The position numbers were made by a program, and so were the translations under genes. The notes beneath the pieces are model-generated. The model had not been told where the DNA came from, searched no databases, and was given only the letters and a program-made list of their open reading frames with translations. A stretch of DNA of 64,000 bases from Deltaproteobacteria bacterium (GTDB taxonomy: Bacteria; Desulfobacterota; Desulfobacteria; Desulfobacterales; Desulfatibacillaceae): contig JACRLG010000001.1 of assembly GCA_016235345.1 (NCBI GenBank), positions 62,001 to 126,000 of the forward strand, read 5' to 3'. Of this stretch, positions 25,438 to 35,983 are shown piece by piece (positions within the stretch are counted from its first letter, which is position 1; each line of letters begins with the position of its first letter).

Positions 25438-26088
25438 ATGTTCATAAAAGACGTCATGACGGCGAACGTGGTGACAATTTCAAGCGACACGTCGCTTTCC
25501 GAGGCAAAGCGGGTGATGCAGGCCCACAGGTTCAAGCGCCTGCCGGTGGTGGACAAGGGGCGGCTCATGGGCGTGGTCACCGAAAACCGCCTGGAGCACA
25601 TTTCCCCGGAAAAGGCCACCAGCCTCACTCTCTGGGAGGTGGGCTTTCTCCTGGAAAAAACCCCGGTGGCCCGGATCATGGAAAAAAACGTGGTCACCGT
25701 GGAGCCTGAGATGACGGTGGAGGAGGGCCTTGCCATCGCCCAGAAGAACCGGGTCGGGGCCCTGGTGGTGGTGGAGGGCGGAAAAAACGGGCAGGTGGTG
25801 GGAATAGCCACCACCAACGACTTTTTTTACAGCATCGCCAACAAGGTCCTTGGCATCGGCGAGCCTGGAAGCCGCGTTCACGTGGAAAAGGGCGGCGAGG
25901 CCGAGGCCCTGGAAAAAATCATGGCCGCCGTGGTTTCGTGCGGCATGAGCCTGACCACCGTCCACATAATCACCAACGCGCCGGGCGCGGACAAGGACGT
26001 GGTCATCCACCTTGCCGAAAACGAGCCCTCCTGCCTGGTGAAGGCCCTGGACGCCGCCGGCTTTTCCTCCGCCGTGCGCAAGAGGTGA
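25438..26088 (+). CDS. Tandem CBS-domain protein with ACT-like C-terminus
   Basis: A 216-residue protein with GCAAGGAGG before the ATG. Two CBS domains (about 1-60 and 75-135: 'FIKDVMTANVVTISSDTSLS', 'RIMEKNVVTVEPEMTVEEG') probably bind adenine nucleotides. The last 60 residues ('SLTTVHIITNAPGADKDVVI') resemble an ACT fold. Proteins of this form are common in Desulfobacterota as nucleotide-responsive regulators; the partner is unknown. Confidence 0.82.
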   Translation: MFIKDVMTANVVTISSDTSLSEAKRVMQAHRFKRLPVVDKGRLMGVVTENRLEHISPEKATSLTLWEVGFLLEKTPVARIMEKNVVTVEPEMTVEEGLAIAQKNRVGALVVVEGGKNGQVVGIATTNDFFYSIANKVLGIGEPGSRVHVEKGGEAEALEKIMAAVVSCGMSLTTVHIITNAPGADKDVVIHLAENEPSCLVKALDAAGFSSAVRKR

Positions 26089-26139
26089 ATTTTCCGCAAG
26101 AGCCGCTCCGTCAGCCCGTTGAAAAAGGCTGGACATGAA

Positions 26140-26260
26140 GCCTGTCTAAAAACGATGAAGTGCAAGGAGTGCGAAAAGCCAATGAGCAAGCGTACTAAAA
26201 GTACGTGGCGGAATTGGCTTTGAAGCACGACACAGCAATTCGCGTTTTTAGACAGGCTGT
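26140..26260. repeat. MITE-like hairpin element, copy R5
   Basis: Ends AGCCTGTCTAAAAACGATGAAG / AATTCGCGTTTTTAGACAGGCT. It has the common core AAGCCAATGAGCAAGCGTAC ... GTACGTGGCGGAATTGGCTT. Preceded by the associated string CCCGTTGAAAAAGGCTGGA. Confidence 0.85.
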
Positions 26261-26282
26261 CAGGCATCACCTGGAATACAAC

Positions 26283-27575
26283 ATGCGCCATCAGCCCTCC
26301 CTTTTGTCCGTCTACCGGGCTCTTACCCTGGCCGCGTCCATTGCGGCGTACCCGGCGGCAGGGAAAGGGCCGCCCGGCGGGGCGGCAAGCCGGTTCGGGC
26401 GCTACCCGAAGGTCTACGTTCCAGATACTGCGGGGCCGCGCCTGTGGCTCCACGCATCCTCGGTGGGTGAGGCCGAGGCCGCAAGGCCCCTTTTCGACGC
26501 CCTGGCGCTAAGGTTTCCCAGGGCCGCCTTTGTGGTTTCCACCGGCACGTCCCACGGCTTTGAAAGGGCGGAGGCCCTTTTTGAGGGGGCCGCAACGGTG
26601 GTGCCCGCGCCCCTGGATTTTCCCCGGTCGGTGAAAAACGCCCTCGATTCATTTCATCCCCACGCCCTCATACTTCTCGAAACCGAGCTTTGGCCCAACT
26701 GGATAATGGAGGCCGCAAAAAGGGGTTGCGCCGTGGCCCTCGTTAACGGGCGCATCTCGGCCCGGTCGGTGGGACGCTACGTGGCCCTAAAATCCCTCTT
26801 TGCCCCGGTTTTTGAGAGGATGTCCGTCTTTTCCATGATCGCCGCCGAGGACGCGGCCCGCATAAGAAAAATGGGCGCGCCCAAAAATCTAATACGGATT
26901 TCCGGCAACGCCAAGTACGACGCCCTGGACGAAAAGGCCCGGCGCGGCCCGGACGAGGGCGTGAAAAGGCTTCTTGGCGATTTGGGCGGCCCGGTCTTCG
27001 TGGCCGGAAGCACCCGTACCGGCGAGGAGGAGGCCGCCTGCTTCGCCTTTTCCCGGATGCTTGCGGAGTTCCCCGCCGCCCGGCTGATCCTGGCCCCAAG
27101 GCACGTGGAGCGCGCCTCTGCGGTCGAGTCGGTGCTTCACTCCTTCGGCCTTTCCTTTGACCGCTTGAGCGATCTTTCAGCGTCGGGACGCCCCTTTTCG
27201 GCCCCGGCGCTCCTGGTGGACCGCATGGGGCCGCTCTTTTCCCTCTACTGGGCAAGCGACTTCGCCTTTCTGGGCGGGAGCCTCGTTCCCAAGGGCGGCC
27301 ACAACGTGCTTGAGCCCGCTGCCTGGGCAAAGCCCGTTCTCTTCGGACCCCATACCGAGGATTTTTCCGAGGCCGCAAGCCTTCTGGAAAAAACCGGCGG
27401 CGGAATAAGGGTGAAGAGCGCGGGGGAGCTGGCCTCTGCGGCCCTCGATCTTTGCAGGAATCCCCGCCACGCGGAACTCATGGGGCAGAAAGCCCGGAAG
27501 GCGCTTTTTGCCCACCAGGGCGCGGCGGACAGGCACGCCCAAGCGGTGGCTGACGTTCTTAACAAGCCTGTCTAA
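26283..27575 (+). CDS. waaA: 3-deoxy-D-manno-octulosonic acid transferase
   Basis: A 430-residue GT-B glycosyltransferase from the ATG at 26283; the frame extends further up only through the repeat. 'LWLHASSVGEAEAARPL' near residue 60 carries the catalytic Glu of KdtA, 'LLETELWPNWI' follows, and the C-terminal donor-binding part contains 'GGSLVPKGGHNVLEPAAW'. It adds Kdo to lipid IVA on the inner leaflet of the inner membrane, so the organism has lipopolysaccharide. kdsB lies 30 kb away on the other strand. Confidence 0.93.
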   Translation: MRHQPSLLSVYRALTLAASIAAYPAAGKGPPGGAASRFGRYPKVYVPDTAGPRLWLHASSVGEAEAARPLFDALALRFPRAAFVVSTGTSHGFERAEALFEGAATVVPAPLDFPRSVKNALDSFHPHALILLETELWPNWIMEAAKRGCAVALVNGRISARSVGRYVALKSLFAPVFERMSVFSMIAAEDAARIRKMGAPKNLIRISGNAKYDALDEKARRGPDEGVKRLLGDLGGPVFVAGSTRTGEEEAACFAFSRMLAEFPAARLILAPRHVERASAVESVLHSFGLSFDRLSDLSASGRPFSAPALLVDRMGPLFSLYWASDFAFLGGSLVPKGGHNVLEPAAWAKPVLFGPHTEDFSEAASLLEKTGGGIRVKSAGELASAALDLCRNPRHAELMGQKARKALFAHQGAADRHAQAVADVLNKPV

Positions 27576-27685
27576 AAACGCGAATCGCTGTGTCAGACAT
27601 CGCCGGGCGGGTCGAAATGTACGAAAAGTACTATTCCTCCCCGCCCGGCTTGTCTTCCTTGCGCTTCATCGTTTTTATCCAGGCT
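27565..27685. repeat. MITE-like hairpin element, copy R6
   Basis: Ends GCCTGTCTAAAAACGCGAA / TTCATCGTTTTTATCCAGGC, with core CCGGGCGGG ... CCCGCCCGG around GTACGAAAAGTAC. It starts within the last codons of waaA. Confidence 0.85.
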
Positions 27686-27727
27686 TTCGGGAACTTCAGC
27701 TTGCATAAAAATGAATTGGGGGCTTTT

Positions 27728-27795
27728 CCCCTGGGAGCGCGGGCGTCCCGCCCGCTTTTGCCTTTAATGCGGGCAAGATGCCCGCGCTCCCAGGG
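27728..27795. repeat. GC-rich hairpin repeat, family 2, copy 1
   Basis: CTGGGAGCGCGGGCGTCCCG ... CCCGCGCTCCCAG inverted repeat; the same sequence recurs at 45296 and 53840. Confidence 0.85.
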
Positions 27796-27842
27796 AAAAC
27801 CATGCCATGCTGGGAACGGATTTCAAACGCCGGGGGGATGAC

Positions 27843-29651
27843 ATGAAGGGCGAAGCAGACGGAAAGAGCGGAAAAGCGGGAACCGACATGGACCGCAGGG
27901 ACTTTCTCAAGCTGGCAGCCACAGCGGCGGGCACGGCGGTTCTTGCCGGATGCGGCCTGTCGAAGGACTCCAAAAAATTCGCCGTCCCTGAAAGCCCCGC
28001 CGCCCGGAGCGGGAAGCCCAGGGCCATCTTCATAGCCATCGATTCCCTGCACCCGGCCTATCTCAACTTGAACGCGCGCGGTTTCGCCGGAGGCCGGGAG
28101 GGCGACTTTCTGATGCCCAACGTAAACAGGTTCCTCAAAGACGCCGCCTTTTACCCAAGGGCCGCCTGCTATCTTCCCTCGGCCACGGACATGAACCACT
28201 TGAACGCCCTTTCCGGCGCGAATTCCGGGTCCACCGGGATTCTTGGGGTTTACTGCCAGCCCGTGGGCTGGGATTCAAACGGGAAAATCGCGCTTAGAAA
28301 CCTCCATCTTTCAATGGCCCGCGACAATCGGGGGGAAAGGGTGGACACCCTTTTTTCCGCGTTCAAGAGAAGGTGGCCGGACTCGGTAACGGCAATGGTT
28401 TCGGGAAAATTCTGGATAAGCGACATGTTCCGCTCTACTCCGGATTTCGACACGGCGGTTGACTGGCCCATAAGCGCCATGAACTTTCCGGGCTTTATCG
28501 CACCCCCCAAAAAGGGCAGCTTCGCGGACCCGGCCACGGATTCGGACGCTGACTGCGACCCGGAATCCCCCAGCCCCTTTCTTATCGCCCCGGACAACAA
28601 GGCCTTTGACCTTCAGACCATGATAAACCGCCGTCTTTCGGGCCAGAAAAAGGGGCTTTCCAGGGTGATGGAAAAGCGCCCGGAACGCTTTCCCCACGAC
28701 GAATGGGTGGTGGACGCGACGCTGGCCCTGTACGAACGCGAGAAGCCCGACATGGGCTACGTGCTTCTTGGCCAGGCCGACGACGCGGGCCACTGCCTTG
28801 GCGCGGCCTGGGACCCGACCGAATTCGCGCCCACGGCGGATATCAAACTCCCCAAGGGATGCCCGGAAAACCAGGATTACAGGCTCGCCAGCATAAGGAA
28901 CTCCGATGTCTGGCGCGAGCCCGTGCTGGACGCCATGAGGGACGTGGACCACGAGTTCGGGCGGCTGGTGGACGGCCTCAACAAGCTGGGGGTGCTGGAG
29001 GACGCCACCGTGGTGGTGCTCTCCGATCATTCCATGGAAACCCATCGCAAGGTTTCCGCCCCGGACGCCACCGACGTCCTGGCCATTCTGAAAAACGCCG
29101 GGCTGGACGTCGCGCCCTACACAGCCGTTTTCACGGTGAGCTCGTGCGGGCTGATATACTTCCGGGAAAAAAAGGAAATCGCCGCACGGGTGAAAAAGGT
29201 CCTTTCCGATTACGCCATAACGGACCCCGTTACGGGAAAATCAGAACAGCCCTTTCGGGTGCTGGACAGGGCGGGCATGAAGGCGGGGGTTCCCGGAGTG
29301 TGCATGGCGGGCGAGCTTTTTCACGAGTTTCTGCTGGAAAAGGACATGGAAAAAAGCCTTCTGTGGCCCGATCTGGCCATTTTCTGCAGAAACGGCTGGC
29401 AGCTTCCGGTTTACGCGGGGGCCATAGCGAACATCGCCTTCAAGATTCCCAAATGGACCCCGCCCTTCCTGCCCTTTCTGGGCGGGCACGGCTCGGTGGA
29501 GACCCTTCCCATCCTGGCGGCCATCCGCTCTCCATTGGTTTCGCCCGGAGTCTTTCAGGATGATATCCGCATAGCCGACCTTGGGGTCACCGCAGCCGGG
29601 CTCTGCGGCCTCTCCTTAAGGTCCGCCGCCGTGGGCCAGAGTCTTTTTTAG
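27843..29651 (+). CDS. Exported alkaline phosphatase-superfamily protein (phosphodiesterase-like)
   Basis: A 602-residue protein. The Tat/lipoprotein signal 'MDRRDFLKLAATAAGTAVLA' then GCG at about 16-40 suggests export and perhaps lipid attachment. The remainder follows the type I phosphodiesterase/nucleotide pyrophosphatase pattern: 'AIFIAIDSLHPAY' (metal Asp), 'SATDMNHLNALSG' (nucleophile Thr/Ser region), 'LLGQADDAGHCLG' (Asp/His) and 'VVLSDHSMETHRK' (Asp-His). The substrate is unknown. The ATG at 27843 is preferred over the one at 27807, which lies beside the repeat; 27888 is also possible. Confidence 0.82.
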   Translation: MKGEADGKSGKAGTDMDRRDFLKLAATAAGTAVLAGCGLSKDSKKFAVPESPAARSGKPRAIFIAIDSLHPAYLNLNARGFAGGREGDFLMPNVNRFLKDAAFYPRAACYLPSATDMNHLNALSGANSGSTGILGVYCQPVGWDSNGKIALRNLHLSMARDNRGERVDTLFSAFKRRWPDSVTAMVSGKFWISDMFRSTPDFDTAVDWPISAMNFPGFIAPPKKGSFADPATDSDADCDPESPSPFLIAPDNKAFDLQTMINRRLSGQKKGLSRVMEKRPERFPHDEWVVDATLALYEREKPDMGYVLLGQADDAGHCLGAAWDPTEFAPTADIKLPKGCPENQDYRLASIRNSDVWREPVLDAMRDVDHEFGRLVDGLNKLGVLEDATVVVLSDHSMETHRKVSAPDATDVLAILKNAGLDVAPYTAVFTVSSCGLIYFREKKEIAARVKKVLSDYAITDPVTGKSEQPFRVLDRAGMKAGVPGVCMAGELFHEFLLEKDMEKSLLWPDLAIFCRNGWQLPVYAGAIANIAFKIPKWTPPFLPFLGGHGSVETLPILAAIRSPLVSPGVFQDDIRIADLGVTAAGLCGLSLRSAAVGQSLF

Positions 29652-29880
29652 GATTTTTTTTCGGCCCTTCCTGGCCGCCGGAGTATGCCCCGCCTGCCTT
29701 TGCCCTGGTTTTGCGGGCTTTTTGCCTTTTCCCATCAAAAAGGTCGGGTTTGCCTTTATCATTTTTTATGGTGTATGATGTTCCTATAAATTTGACATCC
29801 GCCGCGAGGCGAATTTTTCAAGGCCACCCAAGATGTAACCCGGCCTGCCGACTACAACGCACCCAGGAGTGAAAAGCGCC

Positions 29881-32800
29881 ATGAAACGCACCCTTCCCGT
29901 GTCCCTCGCCTTTGTATTGGTGTTCACCCTGGCCGCGTTTTCCGTGGACGCCTTCCTCACGCCGACGCCGCTTCACGCCTGAGCGCCTCCCCATCTGCTG
30001 ACCGTGATTGTCAGCCCCGCCAATTCAGGTGCTGTTGTGATCACCCCAGGGCCATTAGGGGGGCCGTGCCAGGCTTATCCCTGCTATCCTGCATTAAACG
30101 TAAGCGGCGACTACAGCTTTCAGGCGTATGCAAATTCGGGATACGTGTTTTCCCACTGGGCGATGGATCCCTACGAACCTGATACGCTTCCCGCTGATAA
30201 TCCACATACTGTCAATATAACATGCAATGGAACGGTAACCGCGTATTTTACGGTTCCGGCCATAACAGGCGCGGTCTGGAACGACCTTGACAAGGACGGC
30301 ATCCAGGACGGCGGCGGCGAGACTGGTCGAAGCGGCCTTGCGGTAAAGCTCAGGAAGGTCTCGGACGATTCCCTTGCGGGCGAGACAAACACCGACGCCA
30401 ACGGGGCCTTCTCCTTCACCGGAAAGGCTGCGGCTGACTACTACATCGTTTTCCCCGAAACCGTGGGCTGGCTCTTTTCCCCCATGGACCAGGGCGGGAA
30501 CGATGCGACGGATTCCGACGCGGACCCGGCCACCACACGCACCGCGAACTTCACCTGGAACGCTTCCGGCAACCTCGACCGCGACTGCGGCACATACCAG
30601 TTTCCGGGCAACGTGAGCGCGGCCACGGCAAAGACCATGACCGAGACCATCGACGGACTCGTAGTCATAGACGTCCGGGACAACTCATCCTATTGCGCGG
30701 GCCACGCGCCCTGCGCCGTCAACCGCCCCTGGGCGTCCGGGTCGCTCAATTTCACCGGGCTCACCAAGGCGGCGAAAACCCTGGTCGTGGGCGTGGACGG
30801 CATCGACTCCACCAGGGCCTCGGCCTATCTTGTGGAAAACGGCTTCACCGACGTATCCAACATGACCGCCCCCTGGTCCTCCTGGACCGGAACAAGCGTT
30901 GCCTGCGCCGACACCTACCCCGTGGCCGATCCAGGCCCGGACAGGGTAATCACCGAAGATACCCTGATTACGCTGAACGGTTCCGGCTCCACCCAGGCCG
31001 CCATCAAAAGTTACCTTTGGGAGCAGGTCTCCGGGCCAGTTGTCGCCATAAACAACGCCAACACCCTTTCTCCCTCATTCGTAACCCCAAGGGTGGACGC
31101 GCCAACCAACCTCGTTTTCCGCCTCACCGTCACCGCCATGTGCGGGTCGGTGGAACATAAGGACGTCACCGTAACAGTTACGGACACCGGCTTCACGGCC
31201 CACGCCAAGGGCATAGTGTGGAACGACCTTGACAAGGACGGCGTGCAGGACGAGGGCGAGCCGGGCTTAAGCGGGGTCACCGTTACCCTCTACCGGTCGG
31301 GAACCGGCGATTACGCCAACGAGACCACCACCGACTTGAACGGCCTGTGGGAAATGTCCGTGCCGGTTTCCGGCAACTACTACGTGGTTTTCGGGCGGCC
31401 CGCGAATATTCTTTTCTCGCCCATGGATCAGGGCGGCAACGACGCTCTCGATTCGGACGCCAACCCGGACACCGGCCAGAGCGCGGACCTTGCCTTCACC
31501 GTTGACGGAACGGACCTTGACATCGACGCGGGAACCTGGCTCTTCGAGTCGGTCTTCACTCCCGCCGAGGCCCTTTCCGCCACCAGCGCCAGGCCGGTTC
31601 CTGTGGTGATCGACATTCGGGACAACCCGGCCTATTGCGGCGGCCATATCTATTGCGCCTTCAATCTCACCTGGCCGGAGGCGCTCAAGGCTGGCATGGG
31701 CGGGATAGGCCTTGACTACGACATACTCATAGTGGACGCAGACGGAAGCCTTGCCGCAATGGCGGCGGCATGGCTGAAATCCCAGGGCTTTACCGACGTC
31801 ACCATAATGAGCGGCGGCATGGCCGCCTGGACGGGCGGGACCCAGGCCTGCGCCGAGGTCTGGCCTGCGGCGGCGGCGGGAGGCTTCATTACCGTCACCG
31901 AGGGGGCTCCGGTGAATCTTTCCGGGGCCGGAAGCTCAACCCAGGGCATCCATTCCACATCCTGGACCCAGACATCCGGGCCTGCGGTTACCCTCACCGG
32001 CGCTGACGGGCTCACGCCCTCATTCACCGCGCCCCTTGTGACCGGCAACCAGACCCTCACCTTCCGGCTTTTCATAGAGGCCGCGTGCGGCCCGACGGCC
32101 CAGGACACCGCCACCGTTATCGTTTACGACGTGGGCTTTTCGGGCAGGGTTGCGGGAAAGGCCTGGAACGACCTTGACACCGACGGCGTCCAGGACGGCG
32201 GCGGCGAAACGGGCCTTGCCGGGGTTACTGTGAAACTCTACGAGGCCTCCAACAATAACCTCACCGGCTCCGCCACCACGGCGGCTGACGGTTCCTACAA
32301 CTTCAACGTCACAAAGGACGTTGACTGGTACGTGAAGTTCACCCCGCCTGCCGGTTACGTGTTCTCGCTTCAGAACCAGGGCGGCGACGAAACGGATTCC
32401 GACGCGGACCGGGGCACGGGCGTGACGGATTCGGCCAACATTCCGGCTGACGGCGGCTCGGTGGCGCTTGACGCCGGTCTTTCCCTCTATCCCAATAACG
32501 TTGACATCGCCGGGGCCAAAAACCTCATCGACGCGAAACCGAACCTCGTGGTGATCGACGTGCGCGAGGCGGACACGGAATTCTGCGCCGCAGGCGGGCA
32601 CATCCACTGCGCCGTAAACTACCCCTTGACCAGCGGCTACCTTGCGGCCCATTACGCCGAGCTTGACCCCAACGCCGAAACCCTGGTCATCTGCGCCGTT
32701 GGCGGCAGAAGCACCCAGGCCCTGAACTTCCTTCTCTCCAAGGGCTTCACGAACCTGTACAACACGGTTCCCGGCATGAACGCCTGGATATCCGGGGGCT

Positions 32801-34662
32801 ATCCGGTAACCACCTGCGGAGCCCCCTTCCCGGTGGCCGCAGCAGGAGACGACCAGAGCGTGAACGAGGCGGCCCAGGTCACCTTAAACGGCTCGCTCTC
32901 ATCCACGGCGGGTTTTTCCGCTTACACCTGGACCCAGAAGGCAGGGCCGGCGGTCGGCCTTTCCAACATCCACGCCCAAAGCCCCACCTTCACCGCGCCC
33001 CTTGTGAACGGGGCCACTGACCTCGTGTTCGAGATAAAGGTTTCCGCCAAGTGCGGGGCCGACGCCATGGACGAGGTAAAGGTCACCGTGAACGATCTCG
33101 GATTCACGGTGGCGGCGTCGGGCTTCGTGTGGAACGATCCCGACCATGACGGCTACCAGGACCCCGAAGAAACTGGTATCGACAACGTGACGGTTAAGCT
33201 CTACGACGCCTCCACCGACGCGGTGGCGGCCCAGGCAGCCACGGCTGGCGGCGGCTTCTACCAGATGGCGGTCCCCTCGCCCGGCAATTATTACGCCCGT
33301 TTCACCCCGCCCGCCGGGTACATGTTCACGCCCAAGGACATCAACGTCGATGATCTCGATTCCGACGCGGACCCCGCCCTTGGAAAGACCGATACGGCGG
33401 CCCTTTCCACGGACGGCGTGAACCAGGACTGGGATTGCGGGATGTACGCCTTTTCCGGCAACGTAAGCCCGGCCCAGGCCCTGGACCTTTTGAAGACCAG
33501 GCCGAATCTGGTCATCGTTGATGTTCGGGAAAACGCCACCGAATTCTGCGCCGCAGGCGGACACATCTACTGCGCGGTCAATTTCCCATGGACCAGCGGT
33601 TATCTTATTGCCAATTACGGCGAACTGGACCCCACAGCCGAAACCCTCGTCACCTGCGCGGTGGGCGGGCGCAGCACCCAGGCCGTGAACTTCCTTGCGG
33701 CCCACGGTTTCACGAATCTCTACAACATGGTTCCGGGCATGAACGACTGGATAACGGCTGCCTACCCGGTTGCCGTGTGCGGCCAGCCCTTCCCGGTGTC
33801 CGACGCCGGGATCGACTCGGTGATGGAGGAAGGCCGCACCGTCACCATAGGCGGGCCTAACACCAGCCGAATGGACGATTTCTTCCAGTACGAATGGACC
33901 CAGACGGCGGGGCCGGTCGTGGCGCTTTCCAACGCGAGCGCCATAACCGCAACCTTCGTGGCCCCCAAGGTCTCCATGCCCACGTCCGTCGTGTTCTCGC
34001 TCCGAACCTATACCGACCGCTGCGAGTCGGCCACCACCGACACCGTAACCGTAACAGTGGGCGACAACGGCCTGAACGAGGCGAATTATCCTGGGGCAGA
34101 CGTCACCTTCAAGACCTGGGACGGCTCCGGCGGCCTTGGCATCGACGCGGAACTGGGCGAGCTGGTGGCTCTCGCCGCCGTTGACCCGGCCAGCATCGCG
34201 GCAACCGCCGGGCGTCCCGAAACCTTCCCCTTCGGCCTCGTAAGCCTCGGCATGAGGACAACGGTGGGCGGAACCGCTCGTTTCGTCATCATCCTTCCGA
34301 GCGCGGCCCCGGCCAACGCAAGCTGGTACAAGTACGGGCGCGCGGGCTGGAAGAACCTTGCGGCAACGGGAGCGGCGGTCTTCGACGCCACCCGCACCAG
34401 GGTCACCATAAGCATCGTGGACGGCGGGGCCGACGACGCCGACGGGCTCGCCAACGGCATGGTTCTCGATCCTTCCGGCCTTGGCACCGTAACCGCGCCC
34501 GCGCCCGACCAGGACAAGCCGAAAACCGATGCGGGAGGCGGAGGCGGCTGCTTCGTGGAGGCGCTTCCTAAGATCGGCGCGAGGTGCATGGGCAGGGCGG
34601 CCCTAAGCCTCGTGGTGCTGGCCCTGATACTCTTTCTTGCAATACCTTCAAAAAGAAGGTAG
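29881..34662 (+). CDS. Giant cell-surface protein: four SdrB-rhodanese-PKD units, interrupted by in-frame TGA
   Basis: ATG at 29881 encodes a signal peptide ('MKRTLPVSLAFVLVFTLAAF'), then TGA at 29980-29982; the same frame runs on for 1560 codons. Residues below count from the GTG at 30004. An InlB-like repeat (1-85) is followed by four units of SdrD B-like domain ('VWNDLDKDGIQDGGGETG'), rhodanese-like domain and PKD-like domain, starting near 86, 398, 712 and 1033. Rhodanese 3 and 4 keep the catalytic loop 'CAVGGRS' (Cys897, Cys1218); units 1 and 2 lack the cysteine. Near 1360-1500 is a choice-of-anchor U-type domain ('DGGADDADGLANGMVLDP'), then 'GGGGGCF', one membrane helix and KRR, a C-terminal sorting signal. 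Likely exported and surface anchored if the stop is bypassed. Function unknown. Confidence 0.85.
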
Positions 34663-34664
34663 CT

Positions 34665-34714
34665 GAAAAAGGCCGGGCCGGGGGAAGCGCAAGCGCCCTC
34701 TTCCCGGCCTTTTT
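34665..34714 (+). terminator. Rho-independent terminator
   Basis: AAAAAGGCCGGG ... CCCGGCCTTTTT directly after the giant surface-protein gene. Confidence 0.85.
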
Positions 34715-34728
34715 CCAGAGAGGGGTTT

Positions 34729-35358
34729 TTGGGTTTGGACGCGAAAAAAATTTCAGGGGCCATCCTGGCTGGCGGGGGAGCCTCCCGCATGGGAGGCGTC
34801 AACAAGGCCCTCTGCCCGGTGGGCGGCCGCCCCATGGTTTCCAGGGTGGCTGACGCCCTGGCCGGTGTTTTCGACGAGGTCTTCGTGGCGGCCAATGACG
34901 TGGCCTCGTTCATGTTTCTCGATCTTGCCGTTTTCTCCGACGTGGAAGGCGGGCTCTCGTCCCTCTCCGGCCTTCATACCGCGCTTTTTTACGCGAAGAC
35001 CTCCCACGTTTTCGTGTCCCCCTGCGACGCGCCCTTTGTCTCCCCGGAAATGATAAGGCTCATCTGCGGCGCTGCCGACGAGAACGACGACGTGGTGGTG
35101 CCCCGCACCGGTCTTGGGTTCGAGCCCCTGTGCGCCCTTTATTCAAAGCGCTGCCTCAACCCGATTGCGGCGAGGCTTGCGGCGGGAAGGCTCAAGCTCA
35201 CGGGCTTTTACAACAGCGTGCGGGTGAAGCAGATTTCCGAGGACGACTTGAGGCGGATCGACCCGCTTCTTCTGTCCTTCAGAAACGTCAACACGCCGGA
35301 AGACCTGGCCCAGGTTGAACAACTGGCCGCGCAGGGCGGCTGCACAGGGGGGAGCTGA
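34729..35358 (+). CDS. mobA: Molybdenum cofactor guanylyltransferase
   Basis: A 209-residue nucleotidyltransferase. 'GAILAGGGASRMGGVNKAL' is the GTP-binding signature of MobA, and 'SPCDAPFVSPEMI' carries the metal Asp. It attaches GMP to molybdopterin to make the bis-MGD cofactor used by formate dehydrogenases and similar enzymes. The start is TTG at 34729 with AGAGAGGGG upstream. It is followed 3 bp later by moaC, so the pair forms a small molybdenum-cofactor operon. Confidence 0.9.
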   Translation: MGLDAKKISGAILAGGGASRMGGVNKALCPVGGRPMVSRVADALAGVFDEVFVAANDVASFMFLDLAVFSDVEGGLSSLSGLHTALFYAKTSHVFVSPCDAPFVSPEMIRLICGAADENDDVVVPRTGLGFEPLCALYSKRCLNPIAARLAAGRLKLTGFYNSVRVKQISEDDLRRIDPLLLSFRNVNTPEDLAQVEQLAAQGGCTGGS

Positions 35359-35360
35359 CC

Positions 35361-35864
35361 TTGGAAGATGAAAAAGGGCGGGGCGGACTGACCCACACCG
35401 ATGGCGACGGCCGGGTGAGCATGGTGGACGTGACGGAAAAGCCCCCCACGGTACGCACGGCCCGGGCCGGGGCCGTGGTGCGCATGAAGCCGGAGACCTT
35501 GGCCCTTGTAATGGAGGGCCGGGTGAAAAAGGGAAGCGTCTGGGAAACCGCCAAAATCGCCGGGATCATGGCAGCCAAGAAAACCGGCGAGCTGATCCCC
35601 CTGTGCCATCCCTTGGCCATCACCCACGCGGGCGTGGAATTTTTTCCGGAGCCTTCAACCGGCCTTGTGCGCATAGAGGCCACGGCCACGGTCACCGGCC
35701 CCACCGGGGTGGAGATGGAGGCCCTCACCGCCGTTGCTGTGGCGGCTCTCACCCTTTACGACATGGTGAAGGCCGTGGACAGGGCCGTGGTGATAACGGA
35801 TATAAGGCTCCTGGAAAAAAGCGGCGGCAGAAGCGGGCATTACCTTGCGGACAAGGACGCCTGA
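35361..35864 (+). CDS. moaC: Cyclic pyranopterin monophosphate synthase
   Basis: A 167-residue protein. 'MVDVTEKPPTVRTARA', 'KKTGELIPLCHPLAITHAGV' and 'EMEALTAVAVAALTLYDMVK' are the conserved MoaC stretches, including the active-site Lys and His. It converts the MoaA product to cPMP in molybdopterin synthesis. The start appears to be TTG, just after mobA. Normal length. Confidence 0.94.
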   Translation: MEDEKGRGGLTHTDGDGRVSMVDVTEKPPTVRTARAGAVVRMKPETLALVMEGRVKKGSVWETAKIAGIMAAKKTGELIPLCHPLAITHAGVEFFPEPSTGLVRIEATATVTGPTGVEMEALTAVAVAALTLYDMVKAVDRAVVITDIRLLEKSGGRSGHYLADKDA

Positions 35865-35913
35865 AAGGCCGCCGCCCGGCCTTCCGCAGCCCGTTGAAAA
35901 AGGCTGGATTTAA

Positions 35914-35983
35914 AGCCTGTCTGCCAGTCTCAATTTTGGCGATGAAGCGAGGGCACTGTCGATTCGCGTTTTTAGACAGGCTG
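35914..35983. repeat. MITE-like hairpin element, degenerate copy R7
   Basis: Keeps AGCCTGTCT ... GATGAAGCGA ... GATTCGCGTTTTTAGACAGGCT but has lost the palindromic core. Preceded by CCCGTTGAAAAAGGCTGGA as at R5. It ends exactly at the stop codon of the TM2 gene. Confidence 0.7.

Noticed and set aside
27805-27843. Start of the phosphodiesterase-like gene at 27807
   Set aside because: That ATG abuts the hairpin repeat and adds residues before the Tat signal; 27843 is more likely, 27888 possible.
29980-30004. Selenocysteine at the TGA of the surface protein
   Set aside because: The position is a linker after a signal peptide, no redox motif is near, and I see no convincing stem after the TGA.
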